A stretch of DNA of 64,000 nt, taken from NCBI RefSeq assembly GCF_023051105.1, contig NZ_JALKIL010000011.1, forward strand, positions 1-64,000. The letters are read 5' to 3'. The DNA is from Anaerobiospirillum sp. NML120449. GTDB lineage: Bacteria > Pseudomonadota > Gammaproteobacteria > Enterobacterales > Succinivibrionaceae. The position numbers and the translations under genes were made by a program. The notes under the pieces were generated by a model. It saw nothing but the letters and a program-made list of their open reading frames with translations, was not told the DNA's origin and searched no databases. Shown piece after piece: positions 58,139 to 64,000 of this stretch; within the stretch, counting starts at the first letter, position 1, and every line of letters begins with the position of its first letter.

Positions 58139-58750
58139 ATGGATTTTTCAAGTGTAGTAAAAGCAGTCAGAGATCCTGTTGTTATCAGGGGCAAGGGTTC
58201 TTCCCCATTATTAAATGCCTTCAGATCAGCTTCATCTGCAGTTGAGTCAGGCGTCTCTGCCTCGGATCGCGCTTACCATACTGTTGCCTACAACCTTCGC
58301 CGTAAGAATGTCTGGCAGCAGGATTCATTTGCCTCAAATGCCTCCATTCAGGATGCTTCCCTTGTTCAGGAGAATCCATACCTTGCAGCCATGCGTGAGG
58401 AGCGTCAGCTCGCACGTGAGGCAGAAAAAGAGCGTAAGCTCGAAGAGTCTTACGAAAAGGCCAAGGAAGTAATCGCTGCTCTCAATCAGAGAAAGCTTGC
58501 CTTACGTTTTGATACTGCCAAGGACTTTGAGAATGCCCGCATTATCAATGTAATTGACTCCGTATCCAACGAGATTATTCGTCAGATTCCGTCTGAGGAA
58601 TTCCTTCGTATCGCAGCTGCCATCAGAGAGTATGAGCAGAGACTGGCTCATGATGAAATGGTCGTTGATCCTGCCATTAAGGCCAAGGGCGTAGAGACAG
58701 CCAATGTGAATGAGAATCTGCGTGGAGCGATGTTCGATGCCATGGCCTGA
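58139..58750 (+). CDS. flaG: FlaG-family flagellar protein with extended N-terminus
   Basis: Predicted 203 residues. The C-terminal part LALRFDTAKDFENARIINVIDSVSNEIIRQIPSEEFLRIA (about 120-160) is the FlaG core, F....D...... V.VID..T.EVIRQIP.EE.L.... FlaG affects filament length and often sits near flagellin and fliD. Usual members are 110-140 residues. Here about 60 extra N-terminal residues are Ser/Ala-rich, and an Arg/Glu/Lys-rich coiled-coil-like stretch (AMREERQLAREAEKERKLEESYEKAKE, about 83-110) precedes the core. AGAGGA lies upstream of ATG 58139. Confidence 0.85.
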   Translation: MDFSSVVKAVRDPVVIRGKGSSPLLNAFRSASSAVESGVSASDRAYHTVAYNLRRKNVWQQDSFASNASIQDASLVQENPYLAAMREERQLAREAEKERKLEESYEKAKEVIAALNQRKLALRFDTAKDFENARIINVIDSVSNEIIRQIPSEEFLRIAAAIREYEQRLAHDEMVVDPAIKAKGVETANVNENLRGAMFDAMA

Positions 58751-58780
58751 TACAGGCAAAATTACCTTAACAGGATTTCT

Positions 58781-58850
58781 CCGGAAGTTCTCTTCCGGGT
58801 GTGAACAACAATGAAGGCCTTATCATTTTGGTGATAAGGCCTCTTTATTT
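58781..58850 (+). terminator. flaG terminator region (two hairpins)
   Basis: CCGGAAG/CTTCCGG (58781-58798) is followed by AGGCCTTATCA/TGATAAGGCCT with CTTTATTT (58814-58850). The second is the intrinsic terminator. Confidence 0.88.
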
Positions 58851-58917
58851 ATCCCGCAACGTTTAAGCTTTTGGCTTTTGGGCCGTTATATACACAGCAC
58901 AGATGATAATCACGACC

Positions 58918-58978
58918 TGACGGTAATTCCCGTCAAATGGCAGGTCTGCCAACAAAAATTCGTGGTTGTGTGCTTGCT
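58918..58978 (+). promoter_or_regulatory. Weak sigma-54-like site with two upstream dyads, before fliS
   Basis: TGGTTG-N5-TTGCT at 58963-58978 has GG and GC at correct spacing, but the CAC of the -24 element is missing. Just upstream are dyads TGACGG/CCGTCA (58918-58935) and TGGCAG/CTGCCA (58938-58951), which might be activator sites. fliS starts at 59214. The rest of the gap 58851-59213 shows nothing else. Confidence 0.3.
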
Positions 58979-59213
58979 TATAAAGTACTGTGCTATATTG
59001 TCCTGATAAAAATCTGATCAGCTCCATATTATGTGTGGGGCATGCAGTAAATTACACAGAATTCCAAGTCTATGAGTTACAGCTTTCAGGACTGATTGCC
59101 GGGCCCGCTGCTGTCTGTCAGCAGAATATATAGTGGACCGGGCTAAAGGAGCCGGCACCTGATTTATAAAGCGTTCTCATAGTATACGTTGCCTCATATT
59201 AAAGGAGATTTAC

Positions 59214-59693
59214 ATGGCCTACGGACGTAACCTTAAGGCTTACAATCGTACCAAGCTTGAAGCTGAACTCCTCGTTGCTACCCCTTACCGTGTTACTCAG
59301 ATGCTGTTTGAAGGTCTGATTGAGCGCCTGAGCCAGGCAAAGGGATACATTGAGACTGGAGATCTGGCCAAGAAGGCTGACTTCATCAGTAAGGCCATGG
59401 GTATTATCAACGGTCTTCAGGGTGCAGTAGATCCAAGCTACGATGAAGAGCTAGGTGCCCGTATCATCGGTCTTTATGACTACATGAAGATTCGTCTTAA
59501 TGATGCTAATGCAACCAACTCTATTGAGCCAATTGATGAGGTTATCAAGCTGATTACTCCTATTAAGGAAGCATGGGATCAGATTCCAGTAGAGATTCAG
59601 GATGAGCAGAACATTGCCATCACCAAGAAGCACGAAGAGTTCGATGCTGCTCAGCGTGAGCGCAACCGTAAGGGCTTTGCTTACGAGTCATAA
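59214..59693 (+). CDS. fliS: Flagellar export chaperone for flagellin
   Basis: Predicted 159 residues (E. coli FliS is 136). FliS binds the flagellin C-terminus in the cytoplasm and delivers it for export. The typical start is present (AYNRTKLEAELLVATPYRVTQMLFEGLIERLSQAKGYIE), followed by INGLQGAVD...GARIIGLYDYMKIRLNDAN. The C-terminal 35 residues are longer and more charged than usual. AAAGGAG lies 7 bases before ATG 59214. It stands alone without fliD, which usually accompanies it. Confidence 0.95.
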   Translation: MAYGRNLKAYNRTKLEAELLVATPYRVTQMLFEGLIERLSQAKGYIETGDLAKKADFISKAMGIINGLQGAVDPSYDEELGARIIGLYDYMKIRLNDANATNSIEPIDEVIKLITPIKEAWDQIPVEIQDEQNIAITKKHEEFDAAQRERNRKGFAYES

Positions 59694-59716
59694 TTACAGA
59701 CTCAGTGTTTGAAAAT

Positions 59717-59743
59717 GGGCTCTCGCAAGGGGGCCTTTTTTTG
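59717..59743 (+). terminator. fliS terminator
   Basis: GGCTCT/GGGGCC stem with G-U pairs, followed by a T-run, 24 bases past the stop. Confidence 0.75.
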
Positions 59744-59855
59744 TTAATGCGTTCTAAAACCTGACATGAAGCGATTTGAATTTCACAAGCGGCGTACTGC
59801 ATAAGCAGTTATGCATTTTGTGATAAGCAGCAAGCCTCTTCTGACTTTAAGAGAT

Positions 59856-59890
59856 AAAAAAAAGCCGGGCATTTCGCCCGGCTTTTTTTT
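59856..59890 (-). terminator. Bidirectional terminator after pyruvate kinase
   Basis: AAAAAAAGCCGGGC and GCCCGGCTTTTTTT with loop ATTTC, about 40 bases past the leftward pyk stop. Confidence 0.95.
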
Positions 59891-59930
59891 GAGATTCAAT
59901 TAGTTACAGGAGAATGCTCTCCTAAACGGA

Positions 59931-61349
59931 TTAGATCTCGTGAACAGATAAGGTGTTGGTGGTACCAGAAGGAACCAGAGCACCGGACACCATCAGGATC
60001 TTGTCGCCCTTCTTGGCCAGACCACTTTCAACGGCGAGCTTCTTGCCCAGCTCAAAGAACTCGTCAGTAGACTGGATACGGTCAACAACAGTAGGAATAA
60101 CACCACGAACCAGACAGAGCTGACGGGCTGTCTTCATGTTTGGGGTCAGAGCCAGAATGAAAGAGGTTGGGAAGTACTTGCGGATAGCACGTGGAGCAAA
60201 GCCGCTCTCGGTGGCTACTACGATAAGCTGGGTGCCCAGGGTCTCAGCAGCCTCAACAGCAGCCAGACTTACAGCGTCGGTTACATTAGGAAGCTTGGAC
60301 TTGTAGCGTGGAGGATTAATAGCGGCATGAACTTCACGGTCAGCACGACGGCAGATGGTAGCCATGGTGGAGACTGCCTCTAATGGGTACTTGCCCTTGG
60401 CAGACTCACCTGAGAGCATTACAGCGTCGGTACCGTCAAGAATTGCATTGGCAACGTCACCGGCCTCTGCACGGGTAGGACGTGGGTTCTTGATCATGGA
60501 GTCCAGCATCTGGGTAGCAGTAATAACTGGCTTGCCGATCTCGTTGCAGCGCTTGATGATGTGCTTCTGGTGGAAGATAACTTCCTGAGCAGGGATCTCT
60601 ACGCCAAGGTCGCCACGGGCAACCATGATGGCGTCAGCAACGCTGAGGATGTCCTCAAAGTTATCGATGCCTTCCTGGTTCTCGATCTTGGCAATAATCT
60701 TGATCTTCTGGCCGCCGTTCTCGTTGAGGAAGTTACGAATATCCATAACGTCCTGACGGTTACGGGTAAAGGAGGCGGCTACGTAGTCAACATCACGCTT
60801 GATACCGAACAGCAGGTCATTCTTGTCGTGCTCAGATAAGAATGGCATGGAGATGTGGGTGTTAGGCAGGTTAACGCCCTTCTTCTCACCCAGGTGGCCA
60901 TTGTTTAAAACCTCACAGGATACTTCAGTATCAGTGGTGCTTAAAACCTTTAAGGCAATTAAGCCGTCGTCGAGCAGTACGATGTCGCCCTCGTTGAGGT
61001 CGCGGGCCAGATCTGGGTAGGTAACGCTGATAATTTCACGGTTGCCTACAACGGAGCTGTCGGTGGTGATGGTAATCTTCTGACCGGTTACCAGCTGGAT
61101 GTCCTGGCCATTTTCCAGGGAGCAGGTACGGATCTCAGGACCACGGGTATCAAGAAGGACGGCGAAGATCTTGCCGGTATCCTTCATGATGGCCTCTAAA
61201 TTGGTGATACGACCACCATGTTCCTCGAAGTCACCGTGGGAGAAGTTTAAACGCATGACGTTCATGCCAGCGTTTAATAAGGTTTCCATGACTTCGCGAT
61301 TTTCGGACTTAGGGCCAATGGTGCAAACCATTTTGGTTTTCTTCAGCAC
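59931..61349 (-). CDS. pykF: Pyruvate kinase (type I)
   Basis: Predicted 472 residues (E. coli PykF is 470). It converts phosphoenolpyruvate and ADP to pyruvate and ATP. Present are [33 protein letters not shown] with the catalytic Lys, [42 protein letters not shown] and the C-terminal allosteric domain ending [12 protein letters not shown]. The start codon is GTG (61349-61347), placed by GAGG 9 bases upstream. A long perfect inverted repeat lies about 95 bases upstream. The lower glycolysis role fits pyruvate made by NanA and Eda. Confidence 0.96.
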   Translation of the reverse strand: MLKKTKMVCTIGPKSENREVMETLLNAGMNVMRLNFSHGDFEEHGGRITNLEAIMKDTGKIFAVLLDTRGPEIRTCSLENGQDIQLVTGQKITITTDSSVVGNREIISVTYPDLARDLNEGDIVLLDDGLIALKVLSTTDTEVSCEVLNNGHLGEKKGVNLPNTHISMPFLSEHDKNDLLFGIKRDVDYVAASFTRNRQDVMDIRNFLNENGGQKIKIIAKIENQEGIDNFEDILSVADAIMVARGDLGVEIPAQEVIFHQKHIIKRCNEIGKPVITATQMLDSMIKNPRPTRAEAGDVANAILDGTDAVMLSGESAKGKYPLEAVSTMATICRRADREVHAAINPPRYKSKLPNVTDAVSLAAVEAAETLGTQLIVVATESGFAPRAIRKYFPTSFILALTPNMKTARQLCLVRGVIPTVVDRIQSTDEFFELGKKLAVESGLAKKGDKILMVSGALVPSGTTNTLSVHEI

Positions 61350-61443
61350 TTACAAATACCTCGTGACGGTTGTTCTTTCTAACTGAATTTTTAGCGCGCT
61401 GATTATATCAAAAGGCATTTAAAAATAACGTAAAATCAAGGGT

Positions 61444-61477
61444 AAATTGATAAAAAAACAGCGATTTTTATCAATTT
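61444..61477. promoter_or_regulatory. 13-bp perfect inverted repeat upstream of pykF
   Basis: AAATTGATAAAAA and TTTTTATCAATTT flank the 8-base loop AACAGCGA; more T follows on the + strand. It could be an operator, a leader hairpin or a terminator for + strand transcription. The repeat starts 95 bases from the pykF start. Confidence 0.55.
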
Positions 61478-63330
61478 TTTTAAACAAATAGAATAAGCGT
61501 GAGGTCTGACTCATTTTGCCCCTCAAACAGCCCATAAAAAGCACCATAAAAGGCCATATTATTAAGGGGGTTTTATAAATTGCTCTAAATTGAGGCGATA
61601 AATGACACATATTTTCATTGTTTTGCAGTCTGTTGCATTTGCCGGTGCCTTTGTTTCATAAGATCAGGCTATGGTGTTAATGCCATTGAAATGATAGTTT
61701 TAAAACCGCATAAATAAGGCACTTGTATCCAAGGTCAAAACAGTACTGCGCTATTTGCCATGCGGGACAGCAGCAAAGCCCCTGGAAGAAAACTTACATT
61801 TACAGCTATATGTATGTCTGGACAAAGCACTGGGCATCCCTCCTGGGCCGTACGCAGGCTTTTTGCAACATTTCAGCAAAATAATGCAACAAAACTGCAA
61901 CATAATGCAAAATTTGCATAAACACATAAACCGCCTGTATATGCCCTTTAGATAACAGTGATTCTCATTGATATATGACGGCTTCCGCAAAACGACCCGC
62001 ACGTTTTTGGCAGATTTCATATTACCTTTGCCCTCACCACCAGGTACATTGGGCCGTGCCACCCACCCCCAGGTAGATTGGCCATTGCTCCCACAGCCTG
62101 TCACATCTCCCCCGGCTGCTCATGTTCCAGCAGCAGCACACGACAAGGATGCAATGATGCTCACGGCTTTGCCCTTTGCCTGAGTAGATATCTGCGTTTT
62201 CTTTCCTGTCTTTTTCCTGCATGCCTGCATTCAATACATGTCTTATTCATGCCAGCCACAGCAACTCATACTCAGCAACCGCACTTTATCAGCCCATCAT
62301 AAAGATGCTTTTCTGTTACAGGAGCAGACCTCTATACCTCTTGCTGAATGGTTTGACGGTGATTATGTCATTACGCTGGTGCTGACGTTGCGCTTGAGCT
62401 GTCATTACGGCCATTTCATCAGCTGCATGAAGCTATGCCTGTATAAATAATCCTTTATAAAAGGTATACAGCTGAGACTAGACGCGACAGTTAAGGATGT
62501 TGCTGCTAACAGGGCAGTAAGTTTGTCTTTGTGAGTGAGCTCTATATATGCTTTGCAAAATATATTGATTGCTCAGAATTACAATGAGGCGTATTTCAAG
62601 GCAGGACCATAAGGAACCCAGTTGGGCCGGATTGTATCAGGTACGGGGTGATTCCTGCTGGCGCAACGCAATGGCACTTAAACGTGCTCGTGCTCGTGAT
62701 GTTGACTGATGGTAAAGGAGCTTTGCTGTGCCTGCCGGGATGGTGATGAGTGCCATAAAGGTTGAGCCTGGGCGGTTTCAGCAGGTCGTGCTTATGAGAT
62801 TCTCTATGGGCTTTGAAGTCATTGTCTGCAGCGTTGAATCGACAGGGACATGTTGGATGAAATGCAGGCTCAGGTATGCTGAGGCTCCCATACTGGTGAT
62901 GTGATGCTTAACGTTATGACTGAAAGTGGCCACTTTCGCAGGGCATGATGTTGGGGGCTGCAGTGTGCCGAGCCCCAGTTCGGCGTCACACCTTACCGCA
63001 GTACTCTTATGCTGCTGCCATTGCCCAGGGCTATGGAGCGTTGTACGTGCTGTAGTCGTCAGGTAGCTTCGAAGGGGCATGTGTCATGCTGTGGCAGGGG
63101 CTGAGGGCAGTGTGAGCTTGATATTGTTATGTGTATGACTGTGAAGCTCGTACTGTGGCCAGAAGCAGAGAGCAGGACAGAAGACGGAACCGACCTGTGT
63201 TCATGAAATGGGCTGCGTTCAGAATCGTACTGATCCTCAGTGCTGAGCTGGATCTGGACCGGTTTTGATGCGGGTAATGATGCTGATGATTTAGGGAAAC
63301 ACACGAATCGAAAGTGTCGAGGTGGGGTGA

Positions 63331-63780
63331 TAAAGCGCAGGGCCGACGGCGGCGTGGTGTAGCTTTAAACGCTGAGGACGCCGGTGCTGCTGAGGCGTTA
63401 AATCGCTGGGCTGAAAGTGGCGGAGCGGGGATGATGAGGACAGGGGCCGAAAGTGGCGGAGCGGGGGCGATGAGGCGCGGTGGCTGAAATTGGTGGAACG
63501 GGGGGATGAAGCGCAGGGCTGATGGCGGCATGGTGGAGCTTTAAACGCTTAGGACGCCGGTGCTGCTGAGGCGTTAAATCGCTGGGCTGAAAGTGGCGGA
63601 GCGGGGATGATGAGGTCAGGGGCCGAAAGTGGCGGAGCGGGGGTGATGAGGCGCTGTGGCCGAAATTGGTGGAACGGGGCGATGAGGCGCTGGGGCCGAA
63701 AGTAGCGGAGCGGGGCGATGAGGCGCTGGGGACGAAAGTGGCGGGGTAAGGTGGTGCTGGGGCAGGGCCTTAAAGCGCTG
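63331..63780. repeat. Nested repeat: 176-bp unit duplicated, made of shorter units of about 31-37 bp
   Basis: GCGCAGGGC...TTTAAACGCT...GACGCCGGTGCTGCTGAGGCG occurs at 63335 and again at 63511, an offset of 176 bases with few changes. Inside and after, the shorter motif GAAAGTGGCGGAGCGGGG plus GATGAGGCGC recurs at least six times with variants. The array stops about 50 bases before the terminator at 63835. Confidence 0.85.
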
Positions 63781-63834
63781 AGGCGCGGATGAGCGCGGCG
63801 GAAGGCCGGTTGATTTTTTGAGGTTGAGATTTTG

Positions 63835-63867
63835 AAAAAGAAAAAGCTGGCCGAAGCCAGCTTTTTC
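63835..63867 (-). terminator. Terminator of the right-edge gene
   Basis: AAAAAGCTGGC and GCCAGCTTTTT with a TTCG loop on the minus strand and TTTTTCAAAATC beyond, 39 bases past the stop. Confidence 0.92.
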
Positions 63868-63905
63868 TGATCCTTTTACAGATTCCTGCATCTGCAGGGC
63901 CTTAA

Positions 63906-64000
63906 TCAGGCCTTGAAGTAAGCAGCTAACTGTAAGAACATGGCGCCGAAGGTAAGGGCGCAGGCAGCACCGTAGAACACGTAGTGGTGTAACTTGGTGG
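63906..64000 (-). CDS. C-terminal end of a membrane protein (cut by window edge)
   Basis: The minus strand from 64000 to the TGA at 63908-63906 reads about 30 residues: TKLHHYVFYGAACALT then FGAMFLQLAAYFKA. It is one hydrophobic helix, ending AYFKA. A strong terminator follows, so this is a real gene end. The family cannot be told from so short a piece. The neighbouring repeat does not overlap it. Confidence 0.65.
   Translation of the reverse strand, partial: TKLHHYVFYGAACALTFGAMFLQLAAYFKA

Larger units (their letters stand above)
61350..63905. other. Long gap between pykF and the right-edge gene
   Basis: No gene supported in 2.55 kb. 61350-61960 is AT-rich, with the inverted repeat at 61444-61477 and several ATGCAA(C) words at 61860-61925. 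61960-63300 is unremarkable. 63331-63780 is a nested repeat. Proline-rich minus-strand frames over the repeat are judged non-coding. Confidence 0.55.

Noticed and set aside
63127-63891. Proline-rich minus-strand frames of 91-134 codons
   Set aside because: They translate the nested DNA repeat, lack ribosome binding sites and overlap the terminator of the right-edge gene.

Overview
The window looks like a chromosomal segment of a gut-associated gammaproteobacterium. Evidence is the fused PheA (chorismate mutase-prephenate dehydratase), YfbR-type 5'-nucleotidase, GalM, NanC/NanM-type outer-membrane and periplasmic sialic-acid proteins and an FlrA/FleQ-type flagellar master regulator. Succinivibrionaceae (Aeromonadales) is my best guess from protein flavour, but that is an inference. 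Only about 58% of the window is protein coding, by rough addition of the CDS lengths. The intergenic DNA is rich in short GC words (CTGCAG, CATGGC, CAGG) and tandem repeats.

Layout. 1-177: tail of an ISAzo13-type transposase. 1177-12320: a sialic-acid utilisation locus. nanQ is on the + strand and faces a leftward set in transcription order nanM-nanC-nanE-nanA-SSS transporter-nanK, with an RpiR-family regulator at 11427 reading away. 13056-15497: a large secreted-type orphan protein. 16000-16470 and 18666-18897: two candidate structured RNAs, the first GGA-rich like CsrB. 16798-17868: galM. 20091-22712: a DEAD-box helicase with a very acidic N-terminal extension. 23505-29844: a DUF4253 protein, a SetA-like MFS sugar exporter, an aldo/keto reductase and an RsmB/RsmF-like rRNA methyltransferase. 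31993-36278: a GntR regulator, YfbR, PheA and a YccA/BI-1 membrane protein. 37198-41589: KDG kinase, KDPG aldolase with a C-terminal VOC-like domain, and uracil-DNA glycosylase. 41846-47558: pseG, pseF, pseC, pseB (pseudaminic acid synthesis). 48350-59693: flrA, then flgJ-flgK-flgL, flaG and fliS. 59931-61349: pyruvate kinase. 63331-63780: nested tandem repeats. 63906-64000: C-terminus of a membrane protein.

How the genes fit together. Sialic acid would enter through NanC, be converted to one anomer by NanM in the periplasm and by NanQ in the cytoplasm, cross the inner membrane by a sodium symporter, and be degraded by NanA, NanK and NanE to GlcNAc-6-P. KDG kinase and KDPG aldolase form the lower part of uronate catabolism, feeding pyruvate near pyruvate kinase. 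The pse genes make CMP-pseudaminic acid, normally used to glycosylate flagellin, and lie next to the flagellar genes. A textbook sigma-54 promoter precedes flgJKL and weaker sigma-54-like sites precede flaG and fliS, which fits control by the neighbouring sigma-54 activator FlrA. The most interesting unexplained items are the CsrB-like GGA-rich region, the promoter-to-terminator hairpin unit at 18.66-18.90 kb, the orphan secreted protein and the structured leader upstream of flrA.
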